From Cylicocyclus nassatus (Eukaryota; Nematoda; Chromadorea; Rhabditida; Strongylidae): a stretch of DNA of 64,000 nucleotides. Below, in pieces: positions 12,860 to 23,843 of the stretch. Below the pieces are notes generated by a model. The model had not been told where the DNA came from, ran no database searches, and worked only from the letters and a program-made list of their open reading frames with translations. Location: positions 12,686,880 through 12,750,879 of the forward strand of contig CATQJL010000112.1 of NCBI GenBank assembly GCA_958299035.1, given 5' to 3'. Numbering within the stretch: position 1 is the first letter of the stretch; the number at the start of each line of letters is the position of its first letter. The translations under genes and the position numbers were made by a program.

Positions 12860-13155
12860 GTCCTTATTATTTCTAATAAGACAGATTTTCCCAAAAATTA
12901 GTTTCAAAAAAGATTTGCTACTGAGTACCGTTTTCATCCGTTACAAAAATGTGCAAGTGATTTATCCTTGTTTCGAAACATCAAATTAGCGTAAATTTTT
13001 TCGGGGGCGTGGCTGCCGCGGAAAAAATTTTCGAAGTGCGTGGCTAACCTTCATGCACTTTATTTGCACCTTCATCCATGCACCTTCATTTGAGAAATTT
13101 TTGCCCCCCCCCCCTTCCCTTCTCCCTAACGGAATCCCTGGGACGCCACCCTACA
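12860..13155. mobile_element. Fragment of the CAGTGGCG hAT MITE family
   Basis: The order of features matches the intact copy at 56,243-56,617: an AAAAATGTGCAAGTGA tract, GGGGGCGTGGCT, GTGCGTGGCTAA, a C-run, then CTGGGACGCCAC at the right end. The left terminus is not recognisable. Confidence 0.55.
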
Positions 13156-13412
13156 TGATAAGGTTGGGTTAGCATAATCAAAATTATCACGCAGATTTAC
13201 TATGTATTAGCTGTTCATTTTAGGACGCGCTATCAAGAACCACAAGTACTAGAATCAAAGCCCTGACGATTCACTGAAAAAGCAAGAATTCTTGGACTTT
13301 CTCGCAATAATTAGAAATCCAATACGGAGGCTGGCATCTGATTATGAGTAGCACTAGGCGATGTCTGTGGTTTTGTTGTGAAGTAGTGAAGAGGAACTTA
13401 TCAACGAAAATT

Positions 13413-13418
13413 TTTATT
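13413..13418 (-). promoter_or_regulatory. Poly(A) signal of lectin copy A
   Basis: AATAAA on the minus strand, 71 bases after the stop codon of the last lectin exon. It is conserved at the matching place in copy B (27,453-27,458). Confidence 0.55.
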
Positions 13419-13869
13419 GCTGTGCCAAAGTAGAAAGATTACCAAACCCAATTATATTCACAACAACCAAACGCACGTGCGTACAACACTAATGTAAAGC
13501 CAATTTCTTGCAAACGAACGCTCTCTGGACTCGGTAGCAATCGTTGTCTGCCCATTTCTGGTACCAAACCCCGTGAGAGTCATCGACCAAGGGATCAGTG
13601 ATCAGCTGAAACGAAACTCATGTCGAGTTTCCTCTAAACCAAATGAAACTTGATCTCATAAAAGAAGATTTTTCAGAGAATAGTAGGTAATGGGCCTATA
13701 TGCTGAAAGTAGCTAAGGGAACCAAATATGCTGAAAGTAGGTAATGAACCAAATTCTAAAACCTGACACCATGGAACTTTTGAAGAACATAACTAAAGAT
13801 TTATGGCTACAGCAAGGACTGGAAACATCGTATGTGAGGCACTACTACTTTTTCGGAACGACCTGATAC

Positions 13870-16800
13870 TTACTTAGATACTTAGATGGCGCGGCTTCAC
13901 GTGACGTGCGGGCCCCAGCTCAGAAGTTTCCATTTTTCCCTGTCCCTCGCTTCTGACATCCACGATCTTCTTGGCTGACGTCGGTGGCTGCGTCCACGAG
14001 TTCCAGGTGCAAAAATCGTATCCAGCTGATTTCTCAGCTGGTCCATCCGTTCCACGAACACGTCTGCCCATCTCGTTGGAGGTCTTCCTCGGGGACGTTT
14101 GGCTTCGCGAGGAATCCACTCCGATGTTCTTAGTGTCCATCTGTCGTCTGTTCTTCTCATTATGTGACCGGCCCATCGGTGTTTGGCTTTCGCGACGTAT
14201 TCCGCTGGGTCACGAAGACGGGACATTCTTCTCATATCCGTGCTGCGAAGTCCGACTAGATGTTGCTTGCGTCGGGTCATCTTCAGAAAACTGCGCTCGA
14301 GCGCTCTGTGGGTGGTCCGTAGAGCTTTCGACGTGGCTACAGTGTCGGCCCAAGTCTCAGCTGCGTAACAGAGCGCCGGGAGAACGGTTGAGTCGAACAG
14401 GTGGGCACGAAGCTCCGGGTCCGTCAGTTGGTCGGTGGCTTCCTTCAGGGGCCCGAAGGCGGCCCAGGCTGCTCTTCTTCTCCTGTTGAGTTCTTCCCTC
14501 AAGTCGTTCTCCATGTTCATCGAACGTCCGAGATACACGTAGGAAGACGTCTCCATAATCGGGGTGCCTTCCAATTCCATTTCTGCATCTTCACAAAGGG
14601 CGTTCTTCATGAACTGAGTCTTCTTCCGATTTATTCGCAGTCCGATCTTCTTCCCTACTTCGTTTAGTTCCTTCAGCATCGTCTCTGCTTCGGTGATACT
14701 GCTCGAGAAGAGAACGATGTCGTCCGCAAAACGAAGGTTGGACAGGAATCTCCCATCAACTCGTATGCCTCTCTCGTCCCAGTCCAGTGACTTCATCACC
14801 CACTGCAAGGCCGCGGTGAACAGCTTCGGCGAGATTGTGTCGCCTTGTCGGACCCCCTTCCCGATTGGTATGGTCAGGGGGCGATGGAATAGCTGCATCG
14901 TCGTTGTACAGTCCTTGTAGCAGTCGGCTAACGTCCTCACGTAAGCTGGGTCCACTCCTTGATCAACTAGCGCAGACAGGATGGCGTTGGTTTCGACGCT
15001 GTCGAAGGCTTTCTCGTAGTCGACAAAGGTTAGGACGAGAGGCAGTCGGTACTCCCGGCAGACTTCTATGACCCTCGAAACAGTCTGGATGTGGTCCATG
15101 CAGCTGAATCCTTTGCGAAATCCAGCTTGTTCTTGGGGTTGGGCTTCATCCAGTGTCCTTAATATGCGAGCGAGGATAATCTTCGTGAAAAGCTTGTACA
15201 GCACACTCAGCAAGCATATTGGACGATAGTTCCGAAGATCCTCCCGTTCACCCTTCTTGAAGAGAAGGACGGTTCTTGACGTTCTCCACTGGTCGGGAAT
15301 CTTCTCCTTCTGAAGGTAAGATGTCAAATGCGACGCTAGAATCTCGTGTAGACGGTGTCCTCCGGCTCGCAGAAGTTCGACGGAAAGATGATCTGGTCCT
15401 GGAGCCGTGGACGTCTTCATGGTCTGTATCGCGATACGCACTTCAGCAGGTAGAATTCGTGGTGGTACTTCTCCAGTGGGAACAACGGGCATCTGCACGG
15501 GTGTTGATGAGCGGAAGAGGTTGGTGTAGAAGTTCTTCGCGATAGATTCCATCTTGTACCGGGAAGAAGTCGGAGTCCCGTCTTTGTTCAGTAGTGCAGC
15601 CAGCGGTACGTGATATTCGCAGAGGTCCCTTCGGCACTTCTTGAGACTTCGTCTTCTTTCTGCTGCTTCCAGTATCTTGGCTTGCCTGTACTTCCTGAGA
15701 TCCTCTTGCAAAGCTGTTCTGCAACTGGTGTTGGCAATCAGTCGCTCGAGATGAGTTGCATTCGGATCCTGCCTCAATGATCTTCTTCTTTCGAGCAATT
15801 CCTTGGTGGTCTTCGAGATGCGGTCCAAGTTCTTCTCAGAAGTCACTGAGGCGCATTCTCCGCAGGCTCGCAATCCTTTCAGAAGCCGGTCGTAGTCGTA
15901 CGTTGGGTCCTCCTCGATGGGCCAGTCACAACTTGATATGAGCTCTTCCAGCCTGTTACCGTCATAAACGACTTCCTTCCTTCTCGCGGCACTATGACAG
16001 ACTTTCTTTTTCAGCCTTCGGCTGAGTCGTACCTTCGCTCGAAGGAGGCGGTGATCGGAGCCACTACAGAAGAATGGAACTACAGAGACATCGAGTAAGC
16101 TCCACCTTCGGTTGGTGAGAATGTGGTCGATCTCCGCGTGGGTCGTTCCGTTGGGCGATTCCCATGTCCACCGGCGATGTTCCTTCTTCATAAAGATGGA
16201 ATTTCCATAAAAAAGTCGTGCGGCGGAGAGAAGCCCAACAAGACGGTTGCCGTTTTCGTTCCGGAGCCCATATCCAAACTTCCCGATCCTATATTCCCTT
16301 TCCAGTGGCATCCCGATTTTCGCGTTGAAGTCGCCCACAACAAACTTGTAAAAGGACTTCTCGTTGCGGACGACCTCCTACACATCTTCGTAGAAAGCAT
16401 CTGTTCTGATTCGTCAGCTGCTGATGTTGGAGAATAGCAGTTGATGATGCTGATGGTCTTCTGATGTGGAGGTCGTAGTCGTAGGATGCCTAGTCGGGGT
16501 GATAGGATCTCGTGCGAATCGACAAGATGGACGATAGATGGGTGGACGACAAAGCCGACGCCTCCCACGTTTCGTGATGGAACCTTTTCACCACGAATGA
16601 TGAGGGTCCCATCACTCATCTGTCGCACGTCCTTCTTCCTGGACTTCGTTTCCTGCAGAGCAATGATGTGGTAGTTGATGTGCTCTGCAGCTTCGAGAAG
16701 AGCGTGGAGGTCGGCGTTTGTGGAGACTGTCCTGGCGTTGTAAATGCAGAGCATGAGGCAGTCTCCATGGCGTGTCGTCCGGACAGACGTGTCGTTTTTG

Positions 16801-17203
16801 TCCAATCCGAAAGGCGCCCTGAGTACCCTGACATCGTTCTTGCTACCACCCGGCGCCGTAGGCGGGATCCGATGTACAGGGTTTTTTCTAAATCTTCTTG
16901 CTGTCTGAGTAATAAAATTTGTTCCCCTACAAGAGGTGGCTTACTAGTCCTACTCTTGATTTCCACGGGGTGATCGCTGACCCCGGGCTTGGAGCGGGGA
17001 GGGACCGCCTAGCGACCAGAAGAAGCCAGACGGCGGAGAATCTGGCGCGGCCAGTTCTTAGCTAGGCATCCGGCCGAAACCGGAAACGTCGAACTCCTTC
17101 ACAGCTTGGGAGGCCCTACCAGAGTATACACTCGGCTGTGCATCGCAGTTCGACACCCAGTGTCACCCCCACGCCACGATGAGGCGACCGACCATTGTGG
17201 GGG
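13870..17203 (-). mobile_element. RTE-like non-LTR retrotransposon (LINE) with 15-bp target duplication
   Basis: The 3.3-kb insertion is bounded by the identical 15-mer GGAACGACCTGATAC at 13,855-13,869 and 17,204-17,218. Block B keeps the unoccupied site (27,920-27,934, 14 of 15 identical). The element reads on the minus strand: a GC-rich 5' untranslated region (about 16,980-17,203), an apurinic-type endonuclease, a reverse transcriptase, and a 3' end in short TAAG/TATC repeats rather than poly(A), as in RTE-clade elements. It lies in the last intron of lectin copy A in the same transcriptional direction. Its near full length suggests a fairly recent insertion, though the frame is damaged. 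Confidence 0.92.
13897..16805 (-). pseudogene. LINE endonuclease-reverse transcriptase polyprotein, frame-disrupted
   Basis: The endonuclease part (16,805 downwards) shows [32 protein letters not shown] and INCYSP, then continues in a second frame with GDFNAKIG and SDHRLLRAKVRL. The reverse transcriptase follows with TAPGPDHLSVELLR, YRPICLLSV, TFVDYEKAFDSVE (motif A), GVRQGDTISPKLF (B), LRFADDIVLF (C, near 14,720) and YVYLGR (E). The C-terminal region carries RGRPPTRWADVF. Two lesions separate the halves: a one-base loss near 16,403-16,406 and an in-frame TAG at 16,378-16,380. From the GDFN region to the stop at 13,897 the frame is open for more than 800 codons. The exact N-terminus is unresolved: the frame is open upstream of 16,805 without a clear ATG. 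Confidence 0.9.
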
Positions 17204-20200
17204 GGAACGACCTGATACAAAAGAGAAATCATTTGTTTTTATGCGAGTATCGGATGCAATTACGAGCTGTGTGGGAGACAAAAAGACAGACAGAGGGCAA
17301 TTTTATGTATATCATAATTTCATGTAAAATGACTGACTATGAGAAGGTACCAAAAAAGAATGTTTATTTGACAAAAAAATTTTGTAAATATCAAAGATAT
17401 CTAGCCAAAATTAACTCCATTGCTTGTGCTTTTTTTGTCGAAAGCTTGGACAAGCTTTTGTAAAAGGACTAGACCTAGGAGGAGTAGCTGTAGCCATTCA
17501 AAAACTCCAGCTGATGCTAAAAAAATCTTCAAAACTTAGCTTGAAAACGTAAGCCATAAAGAGGGTTGGAAAACTGCATCAAATAAGTCTCACATTCACA
17601 AGTTTTTTGTTATGAAGTATGCTTTCTTTCGATTGAGTTTCACATTTGTAAGAAATGAAAACTTTGAAATCTGATATTAGGCGCATTTGATGTCAAGCTG
17701 TTTCCGAGTGCAATAAAGATAAGCCAACTTCAAAACTGCTCAATGCGCTTTCTTTTCTCAGCAGTCAGTTTTCTGACTTGGTTGCTTCAAAAATCATTGT
17801 TTCGAAAGCATTTTTTTCCATCTCCAATCTCGCAAAATTTTGAAATTTTTTCTGTAGACATTCAAGAGAGCATCGTCAACGGTGGTAGTAAAAATGTGCA
17901 ATGCGTTTTTTAGCCCAAATTGGCTTTTACTTGAACTGTTGTGACGTTATCGAATCCGGATTTAGTCAAGATAGACCCTACGGAACAAAAAGGCGAGCAG
18001 ATCGAATTCGTTTATTGTAACGTTTCTTTCCTCTTCCAAAACGTGTGTATGTGAATTCAAGGAGGCGTTACGGATGGAATCATCATGAATTTTTGTTTTG
18101 AACACGGTATCGACGGTATTCAAACCTCTAAACATTTTTCGAGGTATTAAATGCTCACTTGCCATAGAAATAGCCCAAAGCTCTAAGGAATTTGATACTT
18201 TCAGTTATTGACAATAAGATTTTCAAATGTGATGGAATATGTGACTTTGCAAAAGTGAAGGTTTTCCAAAAAAACTGACAAAAATTGTATTTTTATTCTT
18301 TATTTGAAATTTTTACTGCAAATTCTATCAAAAATGCCACAAACCAATTAGAGGCGACCAAAAATTCGTTAATTCATTCTCTTACTTTTTCCACCTGTTG
18401 CTGATGCTTTTCAAAAGTCAGAGAAGTTCTAAAATATTGAAGTTGAACATGTGTAAAACCATAGATTCATTTCGGCAACCATAAAAAAGAAAATTTTAGT
18501 CACGAGGAGAAAGGCTATAGCCATTCGTCATTAAAACTTGTATATGCGAAAGTTATACCATCACACAGTTTCCATATCCACGAGCTGGACATTCCGGGCA
18601 CCAAAACTTGAAATCAACTTTTGTGCCGTCAGTCCAGGTCCAATTTTTGTTATTGAATTCATCTCGTAGTCCTATCCAGGTGATATCCCCCAAATATGCA
18701 GAGACTTGTTTATTCATTTTTGACATCTCTATAAAAAACCAATCAAGTGTTGCAGGACAGAATGTTAATTTAGAAATATTAGGCGTGTAGAAAGTTCCGT
18801 CCCAATTTTCTTTCTAACTCACAATATTCTGTATGCATTTTGTTTGTTTTTTTAACCTACTTTGTTTTTCTTTCGAAACATGTATAAATGCATTTGAAGA
18901 CTCCAAGCTTCCTCTACCAAGGATCTTTACCTCAGTTCCTACAAGGAGAGTAAAGTTTTCCAGCATCAGATTTGGAAGACCAAAGAGGAACAAACTCTTT
19001 TCAGACAGCTACTTAACGTCGCACCAGTTTAGGTTAGTACTTACAGAAGAGCTCGAAAAATTTCCTGAGCTTAAGGGAAATAGCAGCGAATCGCAAATTT
19101 TTGTAAATTCAAAAAAATCTTCTTTACTTTCTTATAACCTCTCTTCAATGCTGACCTTGAGAATACGAAAGCGATACTGAGAAACGAAGGTAGACGGATA
19201 ATCCCAAAAAAGGCGGAAGTGATAGTCTTTGGCTATGAAATCTTCAAATTCATAAGTCAATAACTCAAAAATTTAATTGGGGAATCACACAGCTTAAGTA
19301 GATGACGAATATTGCCGCAGCAAAGTCCTGCTCCGACGACTTTTGAAAAAAATGGCATTGAAAAGTCGGAGAAGAGAGGGAGATCAAGCACAAAGAGTGA
19401 CGATAAAAGCATAGAATCAAGTTTTTCGCTCTGTTCGTTGTCAATTTGTTAAATAAAAATTACTGATGGAAGGCGAATATGGAAAGAAAAAAGAATCGAA
19501 ATGGATTTTTTGCCTCCGCGGATTTTTCTTTGCAAATCAAAAATCTTTTGCAGCTTTTTCTGGTTTGCGGATGAGCAACGAATACAAGCAGAAAAATAGG
19601 ACAGATCTTATTACACACCCTAGTATTTTTACCGGCTCCGCAGAGTCACAGCCAATCTGTTCTCCGAAACTGTGATTGGTTAGATGCGCACCGATGGGCG
19701 GGGCGAACGTCACGCCCACCTAAAGGGGAGCAGCCAACATGGGAAATCCGTCATCCAAAGCAATTTTCTTAGCAATTTTCTCGCTTTGGGAGCAATCGGC
19801 AGCGCGAGTTATGCAAGCATACAGTGAAGGACCCCGCTACTGTTAGCCAACAAAAAACTTGTCGACCCCATTTTGGGTAGACGGTGCTTTTAATAGTAAG
19901 AATGAGACAAAATGACAATGCCGATACCTGAAAAATGTAAAAGGGTTTGCTTCTTTAAAGCATGTATAGCAGCAAAGTGTGCTAAGGAGAGTGCATTTAA
20001 AACGGTCGCAATAGAGGGTTGGTTTGTATGTGAAGCATATATAAAGTCAAAACTCTTCGCTATCATAATAAGTCACTTGCGTTTGTAGTTTGACATCACT
20101 TAACACTACGCTAAGCTAATCATTTTTGAATTAGATGCTTTCGTCAATGGCAGTGGCATCGAAGCTATTTTTAGAGCTTTCCGCAACGTGATGTCTTAAC

Positions 20201-20570
20201 ATAAGCACGATGACAAATTTCCAAATGCATTTCAACCGTATACTTTCTACCCCACCGATCATTTCGTTCAAAAGCAATCATACATACCTTATAGTAGGCC
20301 TCGGTTTTGTCGAATAATGTCCATCCACTCTCGCAGCGTGCAGGACATGCTAAAACAATCTCAGTGACTAACAAGCAAATCTTATGCCCAAACAGACCCA
20401 ACTGCTTAAGTGCAGCACTGTTGGATAGACTTCCCAAAAATTGTGCCTGCTGTTTGATCTTCAATATCCCTCTTAAAATAAAAAAGGGGTTGGTCAGTTG
20501 AAGGAAATAATATTATAGAAATGCATCTATGATGTTAGATTATTGAACTAAATAATTTTCCACATAAACG

Positions 20571-20642
20571 GTTTCGGGGCTAAGAACTAGACTGGGTATG
20601 TGACTTCCTCGGTGCCCCATCTTCAGTAGTTCCCGAGGAAGT
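20571..20642 (-). ncRNA. Hammerhead-ribozyme-like core in the 3' region of the Penelope-like element
   Basis: Read on the minus strand, CTGAAGA (20,626-20,620) fits the hammerhead CUGANGA box. It is followed by GGGGC, a loop, the complementary GCCCC, and GAAAC (about 20,577-20,573), as expected for helix II and the GAAA box. A perfect 10-bp inverted repeat (20,603-20,612 with 20,633-20,642, ACTTCCTCGG/CCGAGGAAGT) overlaps it and offers an alternative hairpin. I could not identify a convincing helix III or a cleavage triplet. Canonical Penelope elements carry hammerheads in their terminal repeats, whereas Naiads are reported to lack canonical ones. Confidence 0.4.
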
Positions 20643-20899
20643 GTAAAAGTGCTAATGATGCTAAATTTCTGGTGAGGTACTAGAGCCCTAAAGATCATAA
20701 TTGTAAGGATGAAGTTCAAGCATAATGAAAGAGAGGAAGTCCAATGATTGAGAATGAGATGTATAATGTATCGTTTGACAGAACGTACACTCTCCCGCTC
20801 GAATTCAAAAAACTAAAGGAGAGGTTGGCCAAATTCATCCATGTGTCATGGTATCTGTTCAATTGTTCTCTCAGAAAAGACCGTGCAATATCTAAAATA

Positions 20900-23043
20900 T
20901 CAAACAGAAGGTGCTTTCCAAAGTTCCCGTATGTCATGTACCAATGGAAGATGTAAAGCTACGTAAAAGCCATACTTACGTAAGATAAAAGGGTTTTCTT
21001 TAAATGTCAAACATAAAACTCGAAGTAGTATGCTTTCTTCCCATCCGTTGTCTTTACTAATTTTACAGAGTTGGATAATTCTAGTTTTAAAAGCTGTGTA
21101 CTCTGTACAATTTCTATAAATTCTCAGTATTTCTGATTTGAAAGTGTTGAAAATAGTGTATCTAGGTACGTTTGAAGCCCACTTTGGATACCTCAAGACA
21201 TCAAAATCATATGCATCTGTTTTATTATATAGAATAATCTTTACTGAATTATCTACTATATGAACACTGAGATCCAAAAAATTAGTTTCGGTATCGCTAG
21301 CATTAGTCTTCTCTATCACTAATTCCTTATGGTAAATCTCCTTTAGAGCCTCCTCAAACTCTTTGATTTCTTTCGAGATATGTAGGATATCATCAATGTA
21401 TCTGTATGTGTTGTTGAAAGCGTATTTATTCGTAACGTTACTACTTATGGCTCGCCTCCTCATATATTCAAATTCCATGTAGGCTAAAGTGAAATCTGCC
21501 ATTTGAGGGCTGCACGATGCCCCTTGTGGTATGCCTCTCTCCTGTTTATAAATTATACCTGCGAAGCTCAAGTAACTGTTATCGAGAAGCATATCTATCA
21601 TGTATAATAAATCTTCTCTCTGAAAGTATTTTCCTTTGGCTGTAGTCGTGTTCGTGTATGTCGCTGTATAATTTTGTACTCTTATATATCTGTATCCTCT
21701 CATACATAGTTCTATAAGCTTCGTCAAATTCTTTCTTACCACTGTATGTGGTAGGCTTGTGAAGAGGCTGGAAAAATCTGCTGAGAAGATTCTCCTTTCT
21801 CCACCCATGCCGTTAATTTCTTTTATAATGTTTGTGTTGTTACTTATTGCCCAAAAATGTTTGATTTTGCTTCTATGGAAAATCACATTGCAATAGTTCA
21901 TGAAATGCTTTCTTATATGACTCAAGATAATTGTCAAAAGCTTAGTCAATGGCTTTAAGGTACTTTTTTGGCTCCTGTTATATATCTGAATTTGACAGGT
22001 GTCTTATGCATTTTAGGAATTCCATAGATTCTCGGTATTTCATTGAATGCGGGAAAATCTTTAATGTTTAATCCATTCAAGATACTTCGATGTATCGTTC
22101 TGACTTGTTCCATTTGCAGCGTTGTATTTACATAAGTTTTGGCGTTGTTATCCTCCTGTTGTAGTTCTTTCTGTATCATCATCAAATATAATTTTTTACA
22201 AGTGAAAGCAAAATTAGAGCTTGCTTTATCTATTGGAGTAACTACGTAATGTTTATGCAATTCATTTAAATCTTCTTGTTTATATTGGTCTTCTAACATT
22301 TCTCTCTGCTCCATAATGCTATATAGTTTAGGTGTCGTCTTACTAATAATATGTTCATTGAAAAGTCTTTTTAAGATTATTTCTACACTATTATCTGCCT
22401 TAAACACACTTCGAAATATGTGTGCCATATTGCTAGATAGCTCCTCTAACAATGTAAGTATGTCTTGTTTGCATATGAAAGAATGCGTTCTATATTTATA
22501 TCCTTTACTAAATAGCTTTCTAAGTTCTTCATTTTTGATGAAGTTTATATCTCCCGTACATATGTGTCCTAAATCCCTGTCTATGTATTCTATGTGCTTA
22601 TTACACTCACATTCCTTGTGTAATATATCATCAACATTATTGATATTAATATTCTTGAGGAATCTATTGTAACTACACAAGTAAATCCCTACAGGATGTT
22701 TCAGCTTATATCTAATTGCTACTCTTAGCCCTTGTAGTTCTTCTTTCCTTTCCGGTATGGCTGTACTTACAGCTTCCTTTATCTCTCTACCATTGCATAT
22801 ACTATTTAGTTTCAATTTGTCTATAATGCTTCCTAAATATGGAACTGTTATATACAGATATTTATGATTCTCAGTTTTGTAGGGTTTTCGATTCCAAAAT
22901 GGCCTTGCGACAAGTGCATAGACTTTAAGTTTCAAATCGTAATCGTAACTGTTGAATTGGTTATCAAAAGTTACATCAATTAGTCTATCTATATCATGTT
23001 TGTTCAATGTACGGAAGTATTTATACAATTCATATGTTTGCAA
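20900..23043 (-). pseudogene. Penelope-like reverse transcriptase with CxC linker, one frameshift
   Basis: The upstream part (23,043-21,955) has the linker motif HKECECNKH (CxC codons at 22,603-22,611) and ends in IYGIPKMHKTPVKFRYITGA, the conserved Penelope entry into the catalytic palm. The frame then breaks in a run of six A (21,964-21,969); a single lost base there explains the shift. The downstream part (21,949-20,900) carries FSADFSSLFTSLPH (motif A), GIPQGASCSPQMADF (motif B), YRYIDDILHIS (motif C, YIDD at 21,389-21,400), and FLDLSVHI with a thumb region. It acts, when intact, in target-primed reverse transcription. The stop is at 20,900. Confidence 0.85.
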
Positions 23044-23129
23044 TTCACTTATGTTGCGTAGTATTTCATTTGTTCTGTTAGGGCATAATGCTTTTCTCTT
23101 TGCTCTTCTCTTCTTTCCTCTGTATCTCT

Positions 23130-23753
23130 TTACTTGTATGGGACATTGAAAGTAGGGGTGTTCCTTTTGTTTTCCAAAGGATTGATGAAATCTGAGATGT
23201 TACCATAACCTTTTATCTGATCGTTGAAGCCGAACGGATATGCTGTAATCATGTATTTAATCCACTGCAGCTCTTTTCCTCTCAACTTCTTTTTGCTATC
23301 TTCTACATTACCAACATGGTCCAATTCCACGGATATCTCTGATGTACTATGTCCAGTGGATCTGAAGTGCTCAACCATGGTTTTCGATGTTAGTTTACGT
23401 ATACTTCTACTGTGTTGGTTTATACGTTGCCTTAGAGTTTGTTTGGTCTCCCCTATGTACTGTTGTCCACAAGTCAGACATGTTATCATATACACAACGT
23501 TTTTGGAGTCACAGTTGGATGTGTCTGTTTTGTTAGTTTTGAAATAAAAATTAGTAGTAGAACTTTTTACCTTATTCTGAAAATTTATCTTATCGCATAA
23601 AGAGCATTTCTTTCTACCACATCTCCTTCCTGTGTTATTGGTATACTCTGGTATGTTCACTGTCTTATTTCGATTGCCTATTCTTGTGTTTGGGGACGAG
23701 GACAACATTAAACGCGAATTCTCATTAGAATTGTTATTAGTGGCGGACCTCAA
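23130..23753 (-). CDS. GIY-YIG endonuclease domain of the Penelope-like element
   Basis: The 207-residue frame has a cysteine cluster RRCGRKKCSLCDK, then the GIY-YIG core VVYMITCLTCGQQYIGETKQ with conserved Arg in LRQRINQHSRSIR, and histidines in VEHFRSTGH that fit the zinc-coordinating CCHH of Penelope endonucleases. It would nick DNA for insertion. It ends at 23,130 in a different frame from the reverse transcriptase. The overlapping region at 23,161-23,180 (runs of T/A) is where a one-base shift would join the two frames, so it was probably once a single polyprotein. The frame begins after an in-frame TGA at 23,763-23,765, with no ATG close to that. Confidence 0.82.
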   Translation of the reverse strand: MRSATNNNSNENSRLMLSSSPNTRIGNRNKTVNIPEYTNNTGRRCGRKKCSLCDKINFQNKVKSSTTNFYFKTNKTDTSNCDSKNVVYMITCLTCGQQYIGETKQTLRQRINQHSRSIRKLTSKTMVEHFRSTGHSTSEISVELDHVGNVEDSKKKLRGKELQWIKYMITAYPFGFNDQIKGYGNISDFINPLENKRNTPTFNVPYK

Positions 23754-23762
23754 TCCATTGAG

Positions 23763-23843
23763 TCAGAGGCGGTCCTTCCTGGACTCTTCTGCGGTTTCCT
23801 TATCAGAGGGTATTTCCTCCTTGGCTAGGGCAAGCCTCTTCAT
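23763..23843 (-). CDS. Short ATG frame in phase with the endonuclease, ended by TGA
   Basis: An ATG at 23,843 opens 26 codons (starting MKRLALAKEEIPSDK) that stop at a TGA. After that TGA the same frame runs directly into the endonuclease. It could be an upstream frame, or the true N-terminus with a read-through or mutated codon. Some Naiads of spiders and clams encode selenocysteine at UGA, but no SECIS element was identified here. Confidence 0.35.
   Translation of the reverse strand: MKRLALAKEEIPSDKETAEESRKDRL

Larger units (their letters stand above)
13489..20349 (-). pseudogene. C-type lectin domain gene, copy A (decayed)
   Basis: Three exons align with copy B. 20,288-20,349 encodes the domain start (CESGWTLFDKTEA). 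18,559-18,728 (170 nt) encodes the core with WIGLRDE and NWTWTDGTKVDF and ends in GNCV. 13,489-13,605 (117 nt) encodes the C-terminus with KWADNDCYRVQRAFVCKK and a TAG stop. Acceptors are TTTTAG, TTATAG and TTTCAG. The 67-nt exon present in copy B at 30,504-30,570 is missing, removed with about 1.47 kb. That loss leaves a frame-breaking exon junction (phase 0 to phase 1). The CYK of the domain start is YYK here, losing a disulphide cysteine. The LINE at 13,870-17,203 lies in the last intron. No signal-peptide exon was found. A lectin identity is firm from the domain motifs; pseudogene status is inferred. Confidence 0.75.
13215..20472. repeat. Segmental duplication, block A (partner 27,163-32,823)
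   Basis: Apart from the LINE at 13,870-17,203, the block aligns in direct orientation with block B almost throughout, for example 17,219-17,600 with 27,935-28,330 and 18,600-19,640 with 29,460-30,500. Block B has about 1,466 bases (about 30,509-31,974) with no counterpart here: at 19,637 the sequence jumps from the ACCGGCT shared by both copies straight to CCGCAGAGTCACAG. Similarity ends at 20,472, where the Penelope-like element starts. Confidence 0.9.

Noticed and set aside
18729..18813. Possible longer lectin exon with the reading NWDGTFYTPNIS
   Set aside because: In copy B this stretch carries a small insertion and an in-frame TGA, while both copies have a good acceptor at the start of the 170-nt exon. 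It is treated as intron.
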